Notes under the pieces: model-generated
Seen by the model: only the letters and a program-made list of their open reading frames with translations
What the model was told of the DNA's origin: nothing
The model's database searches: none
Made by a program: the position numbers and the translations under genes
Shown: one piece after another, positions 1-6,475 of the stretch
How the letters are laid out: every line of letters starts with the position of its first letter
Numbering within the stretch: the first letter of the stretch is position 1
From: Phycisphaerae bacterium
GTDB lineage: Bacteria > Planctomycetota > Phycisphaerae > Phycisphaerales > SM1A02
DNA length: 7,626 bases
Assembly (NCBI GenBank): GCA_016873375.1
Contig: VGXJ01000076.1
Coordinates: 1-7,626 of the forward strand
Reading direction: 5' to 3'

Positions 1-234
1 CCGCAGCGCGTCCGGCGCAGTCCACGAGAGTCGAGCGATGGACACGGGACCGCCGAGCGCGTTCGAGAACGCGCGTTCGAGCACAGCGCGGACGAGCGAG
101 CCCTCCCAGAGAGCGGCTACCACGAGGACCGCCACGCACACCACGCCCGTGAGCACTGTCCGCCGCACGATCCTGCGCCGGATGCGCCGAGCGTGGCGGA
201 GGAAGGGGTGCTTCGGTCGCCGATGGGCGCTCAT
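1..234 (-). CDS. Membrane-anchored AsmA-like protein, N-terminal fragment (runs off left edge)
   Basis: Reading the minus strand from an ATG at 234-232 gives 78 codons open to the window edge. The product starts with a strongly basic segment (residues 4-25, rich in Arg/Lys/His), followed by one hydrophobic segment at about residues 27-43 (TVLTGVVCVAVLVVAALW). After it comes LERAFSNALGGPVSIARLSW, which resembles the start of the AsmA/TamB-type periplasmic region, where proteins typically read 'al.. lG.pV.i..l.w'. Such proteins are anchored in the inner membrane with a long periplasmic body linked to envelope lipid transport; only the anchor is visible here, so that role is inferred from a short match. 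No good Shine-Dalgarno lies upstream. An in-frame ATG at 282-280 would add 16 residues, but the chosen start gives a standard signal-anchor layout. It is divergent from the reductase at 304, with 69 bp between. Overlapping plus-strand reading frames here are less convincing. Confidence 0.6.
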   Translation of the reverse strand, partial: MSAHRRPKHPFLRHARRIRRRIVRRTVLTGVVCVAVLVVAALWEGSLVRAVLERAFSNALGGPVSIARLSWTAPDALR

Positions 235-271
235 GCATGGAGTGTACGGAACGAACACGGCAGAGCCGTAT

Positions 272-292
272 GCTTGCTGCATGCACTCAAGC
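272..292. promoter_or_regulatory. Nested palindrome in divergent intergenic region (candidate operator)
   Basis: The 69-bp gap between the AsmA-like and reductase genes contains GCTTG (272-276) and CAAGC (288-292) arms flanking the perfect 8-bp palindrome TGCATGCA (278-285), with almost the same centre. A TATGCT hexamer at 269-274 could be a -10 element for the reductase, but no matching -35 is visible. Position between divergent genes is the only functional argument, and the arms are short, so this could be chance. Confidence 0.2.
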
Positions 293-303
293 GAGATCTG
301 CCC

Positions 304-1029
304 ATGATGCCCCGAGCCGTCGTCACGGGCGGAACGCACCGAGTCGGGCGCGTGATCGCAGGGGCCTTGGCGGCGCGTGGCATGCATGTGCTGGTCACCT
401 CGCGGGACGCAGTGCGTGCACGGTCCTTCGGGTCCATCGCCTGCGGCGGCGGTTCGATCACCGCGCTGCATGCCGACATCACGACTGACCAGGGCATGGC
501 TGCCGTGTGCGAGGCTGCCGGGGCGAGCCTTCGCACGCTCGTGCACAACGCGAGTTCCTACGAGTCAACGCCGTTGGGCTCGATCGAGCGAGCCGTGATC
601 GAGTCGTCGCTCGCCGTGCACGCCACGGCTCCGCTGCTGCTGACGCAGGCGCTGCTTCCGGCACTGTGCCGCGCGAAGGAGGAGCACGGCGATGCGTCGG
701 TCGTGGCTATGCTCGACATTCACGCGTTGGGCCGGCCTCGCGCAGGTCGCGCTGCCTCCCTGATGGGCAAGGCTGCGCTGCATGGTCTGGTGGAAGCGCT
801 GGCCATCGACCTCGCACCGACTGTCCGCGTGAACGGCGTTTCCCCCGGAGTGGTCGAGTGGGACGAGCAGGCCGATGCCGCCGAGCGTGCCCGCTACGAA
901 GCCCGGATCCCTCTGGCGCGCCCCGGCACGCCCCAGGACGCGGCTGGGGCGGTGTGCTGGTTGGCGCTCGAGGCGCGGTTCGTCACCGGCACGGTCGTCA
1001 AGGTCGATGGTGGTCGCGTACTCGCGTGA
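304..1029 (+). CDS. Short-chain dehydrogenase of the pteridine reductase (FolM/PTR1) type, catalytic Tyr position is Ser
   Basis: The product is 241 residues, the usual size for a classical SDR. The NADP(H)-binding turn is TGGTHRVG at residues 8-15; TGxxxRxG is typical of pteridine reductases. Later come HNASS at 81-85 (the NNAS position), LDIHALGRPRAG starting at 137 (PTR1/FolM proteins have a similar 'DIHA.RP'), GKAAL around Lys156, VRVNGVSPGVVEW around 175-186, and a closing VTGTVVKVDGG. Family members reduce dihydropterins or dihydrofolate with NADPH in the cytoplasm. The YxxxK tyrosine is replaced: residue 152, four before Lys156, is Ser (codon TCC), and the spacing from Asp138 to Lys156 is one residue longer than in PTR1. 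Activity may therefore be altered. I chose the ATG at 304 because the fold begins at once with MMPRAVVTGG; a GTG at 193 would add 37 residues overlapping the divergent gene. ATG 307 is equally possible. Only a weak GAGA lies upstream. Confidence 0.88.
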   Translation: MMPRAVVTGGTHRVGRVIAGALAARGMHVLVTSRDAVRARSFGSIACGGGSITALHADITTDQGMAAVCEAAGASLRTLVHNASSYESTPLGSIERAVIESSLAVHATAPLLLTQALLPALCRAKEEHGDASVVAMLDIHALGRPRAGRAASLMGKAALHGLVEALAIDLAPTVRVNGVSPGVVEWDEQADAAERARYEARIPLARPGTPQDAAGAVCWLALEARFVTGTVVKVDGGRVLA

Positions 1030-1100
1030 TCGAGGGCTGCGTCCAAGCAGTCATGATCCCCGCCAGGTCAAGGCTCGATCACCGGCCCGTCATGGATCGA
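1030..1100. other. Convergent intergenic region with inverted repeat
   Basis: This 71-bp gap separates the 3' ends of the reductase and the TPR gene. CATGATC at 1052-1058 pairs perfectly with GATCATG at 1099-1105 (the right arm enters the TPR stop codon), and TCGATC 1075-1080 pairs with GATCGA 1095-1100. Neither stem is G+C-rich or followed by a T run, so neither is a convincing intrinsic terminator. No small ORF is supported here. Confidence 0.3.
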
Positions 1101-2144
1101 TCATGGTGCAGTCGGCGACTGCATGCTTTCATCAAGGAGCCGTTGCAAGTCGTTCGCGATCGTGCCCTCGGGCTGCGCCACGCGAGCGAGATCAACGCAC
1201 GCCCGCGCTTGTGCACGATCGCCCGCGCGCAGCCACAGTCGGCCTGCCTGAGAGGCGGCCAGCGCATCGTTGGGTGAAGCGAGCGCACAGTCGTTCCAAG
1301 CTCGTGCGGCGTCGGTCACCCGCTCAAGGTCGAGCATCGACAGGGCAAGTTCCTCGGTCGCGCCTCGCTGCAGACGCTGCTCGGGCGCCAGGGCCGTCAG
1401 CACGTCGATGGCCTTGCCAGGAGCACCGGACTGCCTGAGCACCTTGCCCAGGTTCACGGTCAGGCCAGCCTCCGACGGCGCCATCGCCACGGCGCTCCGC
1501 GCCAGCGCGATCGCTTCATCGAATGCTCCGAGCTCGGCACTCAGGCTTGCCTGGGCGGAGACCGGCCATGGCGAGTCAGGCGCGAGTCGCTGGGCGCTGT
1601 CAAGCGCGCGCCGGGCTTGCTCGAACTCGCGCTGTCGCAAGTGCGCCAATCCCAGGAGCAGTCGATCCTGCATCGACGATGGATCCAGGAACGCTGCCGC
1701 CTCGTAGCACTCGATGGCCTGTGCGGTTTCGCCGACCATGTCGGCGGCAACACCACGCGATCGCCAGAGTCCAGCCTCGCGCGGGGCCAGTGCACAGGCG
1801 TCGGCGTAGCGGTCAAGCGCATCTCGGCGCCGAGGCAGGGGGTCGAGCCCTCGCTCTGCATCGTGCGTTGCGGCCATCAGCAGCGCCCGGGCCTGCAACT
1901 CGGCGGCGAGCGCGCTGTGAGGTTCAAGTTCCCGAAGCCGATCCGCGATGCGCATCGCCTCGTCAGGACGCCCCTCGCGAAGGTAGGTCTCGATGGCTGC
2001 AGCCGAGGCTGGCATGTCCACCTGCGCCGGGCTGGGCGGCGCCGCACGGTCGCAGCCGACAACGCTCCAGCATGCGATCATGACCAGAAGCACGGCGCGT
2101 CCGTGCACGGTGCTCCGCGTGGAGATCCGTGGCAGGTACGACAT
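1101..2144 (-). CDS. TPR-repeat lipoprotein
   Basis: The product is 347 residues from the ATG at 2144-2142. Residues 1-31 form a lipoprotein signal: basic residues up to Arg16, a hydrophobic stretch (AVLLVMIACW, 17-26), then VVGC with Cys31 as the predicted lipidated residue, followed by a Pro/Ala-rich linker (AAPPSPAQ). From about residue 50 to near the C-terminus the protein is Ala/Leu-rich helical repeats with the tetratricopeptide pattern, for example at 51-84, 125-157 (GVAADMVGETAQAIECYEAA), 158-191, 192-225, 226-258 and a last copy ending in QAR..VDLARVAQPEG; I count about seven or eight. TPR domains bind other proteins, so an envelope scaffold or assembly role is likely, but no partner is identifiable. 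Another ATG at 2171 would add nine residues and overlap the valS start codon; it would make the basic segment unusually long. It is divergent from valS and convergent with the reductase. Confidence 0.85.
   Translation of the reverse strand: MSYLPRISTRSTVHGRAVLLVMIACWSVVGCDRAAPPSPAQVDMPASAAAIETYLREGRPDEAMRIADRLRELEPHSALAAELQARALLMAATHDAERGLDPLPRRRDALDRYADACALAPREAGLWRSRGVAADMVGETAQAIECYEAAAFLDPSSMQDRLLLGLAHLRQREFEQARRALDSAQRLAPDSPWPVSAQASLSAELGAFDEAIALARSAVAMAPSEAGLTVNLGKVLRQSGAPGKAIDVLTALAPEQRLQRGATEELALSMLDLERVTDAARAWNDCALASPNDALAASQAGRLWLRAGDRAQARACVDLARVAQPEGTIANDLQRLLDESMQSPTAP
1107..1123 (+). terminator. Possible stem-loop terminator for the reductase gene, inside the TPR gene 3' end
   Basis: TGCAGTC (1107-1113), a GGC loop, then GACTGCA (1117-1123) form a perfect 7-bp hairpin, followed on the plus strand by TGCTTTC. 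The T run is short (three), so intrinsic termination would be weak. It lies about 80 bp past the reductase stop codon and within the last codons of the convergent TPR gene. Confidence 0.25.
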
Positions 2145-2151
2145 GGGGCGT

Positions 2152-2162
2152 GGATATGATCC
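2152..2162. promoter_or_regulatory. Candidate bidirectional -10 element between the TPR gene and valS
   Basis: Within the 25-bp gap between the divergent start codons lies GGATATGATCC, a near-perfect palindrome (GGAT, three central bases, ATCC). On the plus strand it contains TATGAT (2155-2160), a good match to the bacterial -10 hexamer; on the minus strand the equivalent is TCATAT (2159-2154). Each hexamer ends 9 nt before its start codon (valS 2170, TPR 2144), so transcripts starting at the usual distance would have leaders of only a few bases. No clear -35 was found for either direction. No Shine-Dalgarno precedes valS, which fits a leaderless message. Confidence 0.4.
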
Positions 2163-2169
2163 GTGGTTC

Positions 2170-5100
2170 ATGTCCCAGGCCGCTCCCGCATCGACGTCCG
2201 CAGCCTTGCCCAAATCCTACTCCCCGCGGGAGCATGAGGCCGCGGTCACGCAGCGCTGGGAGTCGGCGCACTGCTTCCACGCTACGACCGGCACCGGTCG
2301 TGCGCCATACTCGATCTTCATTCCTCCTCCCAATGTCACGGCTGCGCTGCACCTGGGCCACGCCCTGAACAACACGCTGCAGGATGTCCTGGCGCGCGTG
2401 CACCGCATGCGGGGCTTCGAGACCCTGTGGATGCCTGGGACCGACCACGCCGGCATCGCCACGCAGACGGTCGTCGAGAAGCGACTGCTCATGCAGGGCA
2501 AGCGGCGCACGGACTTCACGCGCGAGGCCTTCATCCAGAAGGTGCAGGAGTGGAAGGACGAGTACGAAGCCGTCATCCTGCTGCAGCTCAAGGCCATGGG
2601 CTCGAGCTGCGATGTCGAACGCACGCGCTTCACGATGGATCCGGTCTGCGCCACGGCGGTGCGCGAGGCGTTCTTCCGTCTTTTCTCCGATGGGCTCATC
2701 GATCGAGGAAAGCGGCTGGTGAACTGGGATCCGGTCTCTCAGACCGCCCTCGCCGACGATGAAGTCGAGATGCACGAGGTGGATGGGCACTTCTGGTACC
2801 TGCGCTACCCGCTCGCCGACGGCTCCGGCCATGTCACCGTGGCGACCACGCGGCCCGAGACCATGCTCGGAGACACCGCGGTGGCGGTGAACCCGCGCGA
2901 TCCGCGGGCTGCAGCGCTGCGTGGCAAGCGGCTTCGCCTGCCGATCGTGGGGCGCGAGATCCCGATCGTCGAAGATGACTATGTGGTCATGCCTGCCTCG
3001 ATGGGTGGCGATCCAGCCGATCCGAAGGCGCAGTTCGCCACGGGGTTCCTCAAGGTCACCCCCGCGCACGACGCCAACGACTGGGAGATCGGCCGACGCC
3101 ACGGACTCACCGCGATCAACATCATGGCGCCCGATGGATCCATCAGCGATCGCCATGGCTGGAGCGACGTGAGCGACTCGGCGCGGGCCTTCGTCGGCAT
3201 GTCGCGCGAGGCCGCCCGCGCAGCGATCGTGGCCTGGTTCAAGGCCAATGGCCTGCTCGAGGAAGCGCGCCCGTACCGGCACAGCGTCGGACACTCCTAC
3301 CGAAGCCATGTCCCAGTCGAGCCGTACCTGAGCGATCAGTGGTATGTGCGCGTGACGGACGACCGGCTCCGCGGGGCTGCGCTGCGCGCGATGGTTCCTG
3401 ATCAAGTCGACGGTGCGTGGCCCGGGGACATCGCGCCACGCTCAGGCGCCGTGGGCGATGGGGAACTGCGGTTCTTCCCGGCCCGCTACGCCAAGACCTT
3501 CCAGCAGTGGCATGAACACCTCCGGGACTGGTGCATCAGCCGCCAACTGTGGTGGGGGCATCGCATCCCAGTCTGGACCAAGCGTGTGCACGGGGCAGCG
3601 GGCGGGATCGATCTGGCGGCTTCGGGGGTCGGTCACATTCTCCATCCCACCGCCGACGCCGCGCTGGCCATCGTCCGCGTTGCCGATGGCACGCAGGTCA
3701 GTGCACAGGCGGCGACCTCGGGTGAGTTCGACCTTCACGTCTGCACGCTCACCGATGCGGCCGGTGTGGCGCTCGAGGCGCACGGCTTCGTGCGCGATCC
3801 CGATGTGCTCGACACCTGGTTCTCAAGCGCGCTCTGGCCGCTCTCCACGCTCGGCTGGCCCAATCCGGCTGCCTTCGACATGGCTGGCCTGCTTGAGGAG
3901 TTCAACCCGAGCGCCGTGCTCAGCACCGCGCGCGAAATCATCACGCTGTGGGTGAGCCGCATGGTGATGTTCAATCGGTATTTCCTGGGCGGGCGCGTGC
4001 CGTTCCGCCATGTCTTCATTCACAGCGTCGTGCAGGACGGCTTCGGGCAGAAGATGTCGAAGAGCCTTGGCAACGGCCTCGACCCGCGCGATGTGATCCA
4101 CAGCCACGGGGCCGATGCCTTGCGCTTCACGCTGGTGCAGATGTCGACGTCCACGCAAGATGTGCGGCTCCCGGTCGACATGGTCTGCCCGCACACGGGT
4201 GAGACCTTCACGCCCAAGACCATCGTGACCCAGAGCGGCCACACCGTGGCGGCACCCGTGCAGGAGAGCCCGAAGGCTCCCGGCAAGCGCATGGTCAGCG
4301 CGTATGGTGCGGCCACCGGCAACGCCGAACCCGGAGATGACCAGCCGCTGGCCCGCAACACGAGCGCACGCTTCGACACCGGACGCAACTTCGCGAACAA
4401 GCTCTGGAACGCCACGCGCTTTGCGCTGGCGAACCTGCCCGAAGGCCGACCGGCGGAGCTCGCGGCGTCGGCACCGGCATCCATGGCCGATCGTTGGATG
4501 CTGGCGCGCCTCGCCCAGGCCGTGGCCTCGATCGATGCCTCGATCGCCGACTACCGCTTCAACGAAGTGGGCGATGCGCTCTACGACGTCGTCTGGCGCG
4601 ACTTCTGCGACTGGTACCTCGAATCGATCAAGCCGACCGTCAAGGCCGATCCGCTCCAGCAGCAGTGCTTGCGATCGGTGCTCGATGGACTGCTCCGCCT
4701 CATGCATCCAGTGATGCCCTTCGTCACCGAGACCCTGTGGCCCGCCGTGCAGCAGGCGGGCGGTGCAGGTGTGCGGGGACTTGAACTGCCGCCGAGCGCC
4801 CTGTGCACCGCGGCGATGTGGCCGCGTCCCGATGCTGCGCTCATCGATGCAGGCGCCCTGCGCGACATGGAGCGCGTGCAGGCGCTGGTTCTGGCGATCC
4901 GCAACCTCCGCGGCGAGCGGAAGGTCGATCCCAAGCGCCGCATCACGCTGCATGCAGCGGCTTCAGCGATGGCCACGATCCACGCCGGGGAGGGGATCGT
5001 GCAGACGCTCGCGGGCCTCGACCGCGTCGAGCCGATGTCGGGAAGCCGCCCCGCTGGTGCGCTGGCCCTTGCGCACGAGGGCGAGGAACTCTGGCTGACG

Positions 5101-5328
5101 AATGTGGTCGATGCCGTCGATGCCGGTGCCGAGCGCGAGCGCCTCTCCAAGCTCATCGCTGAACGCGAGCGTGCGATCGCCGGCTTCGAGGCCAAGCTCG
5201 GCAACGCGGGCTATGTGGCCAAGGCTCCGCCCGCGGTGGTCGAGGAGACCCGCGCGAAGTGCGCGCAGGCGCAGTCGGATCTCGATGCTGCCCGAAGCGC
5301 CCTCGCCGCACTGGGTGCACCCGCATGA
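2170..5328 (+). CDS. valS: Valyl-tRNA synthetase
   Basis: Class I aminoacyl-tRNA synthetase that attaches valine to tRNA-Val in the cytoplasm. It has 1052 residues against about 950 in E. coli. The sequence shows the HIGH motif as HLGH (61-64, after PPPNVTAAL), the editing-domain signatures TTRPETMLGDT (226-236) and HDAND (300-304), the WCISRQLWWGHRIP block ending at 467, DVLDTWFSSALWP (545-557) and the KMSKS loop (628-632, followed by LGN). Then come the anticodon-binding domain (RNFANKLWNATRF from 739, YRFNEVGDALYDVVWRDF around 795-815, HPVMPFVTETLW) and a C-terminal coiled-coil arm that contacts tRNA (ERERLSKLIAERERAIAGF onward). The extra length is mainly two insertions: about 40 extra residues between 470 and 543, and about 60 between 670 and 732, the latter beginning VCPHTGETFTPK. 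I chose ATG 2170 because the product then starts with a short Ala/Ser-rich tail before the conserved YSPREHE...RWES; longer in-frame starts (e.g. 1993) would overlap the divergent TPR gene. Confidence 0.98.
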   Translation: MSQAAPASTSAALPKSYSPREHEAAVTQRWESAHCFHATTGTGRAPYSIFIPPPNVTAALHLGHALNNTLQDVLARVHRMRGFETLWMPGTDHAGIATQTVVEKRLLMQGKRRTDFTREAFIQKVQEWKDEYEAVILLQLKAMGSSCDVERTRFTMDPVCATAVREAFFRLFSDGLIDRGKRLVNWDPVSQTALADDEVEMHEVDGHFWYLRYPLADGSGHVTVATTRPETMLGDTAVAVNPRDPRAAALRGKRLRLPIVGREIPIVEDDYVVMPASMGGDPADPKAQFATGFLKVTPAHDANDWEIGRRHGLTAINIMAPDGSISDRHGWSDVSDSARAFVGMSREAARAAIVAWFKANGLLEEARPYRHSVGHSYRSHVPVEPYLSDQWYVRVTDDRLRGAALRAMVPDQVDGAWPGDIAPRSGAVGDGELRFFPARYAKTFQQWHEHLRDWCISRQLWWGHRIPVWTKRVHGAAGGIDLAASGVGHILHPTADAALAIVRVADGTQVSAQAATSGEFDLHVCTLTDAAGVALEAHGFVRDPDVLDTWFSSALWPLSTLGWPNPAAFDMAGLLEEFNPSAVLSTAREIITLWVSRMVMFNRYFLGGRVPFRHVFIHSVVQDGFGQKMSKSLGNGLDPRDVIHSHGADALRFTLVQMSTSTQDVRLPVDMVCPHTGETFTPKTIVTQSGHTVAAPVQESPKAPGKRMVSAYGAATGNAEPGDDQPLARNTSARFDTGRNFANKLWNATRFALANLPEGRPAELAASAPASMADRWMLARLAQAVASIDASIADYRFNEVGDALYDVVWRDFCDWYLESIKPTVKADPLQQQCLRSVLDGLLRLMHPVMPFVTETLWPAVQQAGGAGVRGLELPPSALCTAAMWPRPDAALIDAGALRDMERVQALVLAIRNLRGERKVDPKRRITLHAAASAMATIHAGEGIVQTLAGLDRVEPMSGSRPAGALALAHEGEELWLTNVVDAVDAGAERERLSKLIAERERAIAGFEAKLGNAGYVAKAPPAVVEETRAKCAQAQSDLDAARSALAALGAPA

Positions 5329-6458
5329 GCGCGCGCGCACGATGCCTGCCGGTCGTCTGGGCTCGGCTAGGTGCGCTCGCCCAGTGCGGTCTTGCCGCAT
5401 CGGTGCTGATCGCGCTGGCGACTGCTGCGTGCGCCACGGTACCGCCGTCGGCTCCTGCCATTGAAGCCACGCCCGGGGCCATTCGGCCCCAGCCCGTGCT
5501 CATGGCGATGCCGCAGCCCACCATCGAGCCATGGGTGTTCGGTGGCGCGCAGGGGAGCATCGTGCGCCTTCCTGGGCTTTCGATCCACGTCGTCGTCCGT
5601 GATCGATGGCTCGCCGACACGCTGCCGCGCTTCGCGTGGCAGGCGATGCAGCACTACCGCTCGGCACTCGGGGCGCTGCCCGAACCACGACGTTCGATCG
5701 ACACCTTCATCTTCGGCAAGCGCTCGCAGTGGGAGCAGTACACGCGCGAGGCACTCCGCGACAGTGCCGAGCTCTATCTGGGCATGGGGCGTGGCGGCTA
5801 CACGATCGAGGGCCGCGCGGTGCTCTACGACATCGGGCCCGTCGACACCCTCTTCATCGTGGCGCACGAAGGCTGGCACCAGTACACGCAGACGACCTTC
5901 GTCGAGCAGCTGCCGCCCTGGATGGAAGAGGGCTTGGCCACCTTCATGGAGGGCCATCGCATGCGCAACGAGCGCACGACGATCGAGTTCCTGCCGTGGC
6001 GGAACCTCGAGCGCTTCAGCGAACTGCGCAGCGTGGTGCGCGAGGGGCGCATGGTCTCGCTTGGCCAGCTCGTCAGCGGCACGCCGCAGTCGTTCCTCGG
6101 CGATGGCCGCGACTCGCTATTGAGTTACTACGCGCAGGTGTGGGCCCTCATGAACTTCCTGAACGAGGGCGAGGGTGGGCTCTACCGGGCCGCGTTCCAG
6201 CAACTCATCAATGATGCCGCCACCGGCCGCATGGCCGATCGCATGGGCCTCGTGCGGCGCTCGCGCCTGATGCCGGGCCGCCTGGTGCTGAGCCAGTACT
6301 TCAAGGTCGACGAGCGCGAACTCGATCGGCAGTACCAGGCCTTCGTCAAGCAGATCGTGGCCAGCGGTGCAGGCGATGCCATCTGGGCTGGGGAGAATCC
6401 GATCGGGTTCGCTGCCCGCAAGGCGGCGGCGCGGTCCGCGAGCCCGCCGAAGCCCTGA
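5325..6458 (+). CDS. Exported gluzincin-type zinc metallopeptidase (peptidase MA/DUF1570-like), likely lipoprotein
   Basis: The product is 377 residues. Residues 1-36 look like a signal peptide: Arg-containing start, hydrophobic CGLAASVLIALATA (21-34), then ACATVPP. Cys36 could be lipidated, although Thr at position -3 is atypical, so ordinary signal peptidase cleavage is possible. The zinc site is HEGWH (His181, Glu182, His185), followed 17 residues later by Glu202 in PPWMEEGLATFMEG; HExxH plus a downstream EGLA glutamate is the pattern of MA-clan (gluzincin) peptidases such as the DUF1570-type proteins frequent in planctomycetes. It probably cuts or binds peptides in the periplasm; the substrate is unknown. 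The C-terminal part (about 255-350) is helical, and a short Ala/Lys-rich tail closes the protein. I chose ATG 5325 because it overlaps the valS stop as ATGA and places the signal peptide at the very start, with no Shine-Dalgarno; expression is probably coupled to valS. Confidence 0.85.
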   Translation: MSARARCLPVVWARLGALAQCGLAASVLIALATAACATVPPSAPAIEATPGAIRPQPVLMAMPQPTIEPWVFGGAQGSIVRLPGLSIHVVVRDRWLADTLPRFAWQAMQHYRSALGALPEPRRSIDTFIFGKRSQWEQYTREALRDSAELYLGMGRGGYTIEGRAVLYDIGPVDTLFIVAHEGWHQYTQTTFVEQLPPWMEEGLATFMEGHRMRNERTTIEFLPWRNLERFSELRSVVREGRMVSLGQLVSGTPQSFLGDGRDSLLSYYAQVWALMNFLNEGEGGLYRAAFQQLINDAATGRMADRMGLVRRSRLMPGRLVLSQYFKVDERELDRQYQAFVKQIVASGAGDAIWAGENPIGFAARKAAARSASPPKP

Positions 6459-6459
6459 A

Positions 6460-6475
6460 GCGCCGCGTCAGGCGC
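6460..6475. terminator. Short G+C stem-loop at the convergent junction
   Basis: GCGCC (6460-6464) and GGCGC (6471-6475) can form a 5-bp stem with a 6-nt loop over the 9-bp gap between the metallopeptidase stop and the hydrolase stop. A competing stem CCGCG (6463-6467)/CGCGG (6475-6479) overlaps it. On the plus strand GGTTTCG follows, a poor T run. It may act as a two-way terminator, but the evidence is slight in such G+C-rich DNA. Confidence 0.25.

Noticed and set aside
38..307. Plus-strand 89-residue frame at the left edge
   Set aside because: Arg/Thr-rich with no recognisable domain; it lies opposite the better supported membrane-anchor gene and overlaps the reductase start.
507..1277. Long plus-strand frame of 256 residues across the reductase
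   Set aside because: Arg/Gly/Ala-rich product typical of a shadow frame in G+C-rich DNA; the overlapping frame has clear SDR motifs.
1993..2169. 59-residue N-terminal extension of valS
   Set aside because: It would lie opposite the TPR lipoprotein signal-peptide region and does not resemble any ValS N-terminus.
2142..2213. Longer N-termini for the TPR lipoprotein (starts at 2213 or 2171)
   Set aside because: They push the hydrophobic segment too far from the N-terminus for a signal peptide and overlap the valS start.
1963..3405. Minus-strand frame of 480 residues opposite valS
   Set aside because: His/Arg/Gly-rich antisense shadow of valS codons with no domain signature; valS in this region is unambiguous.
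3823..4953. Minus-strand frame of 376 residues opposite valS
   Set aside because: Same reason: antisense of strongly conserved ValS catalytic and anticodon-binding sequence.
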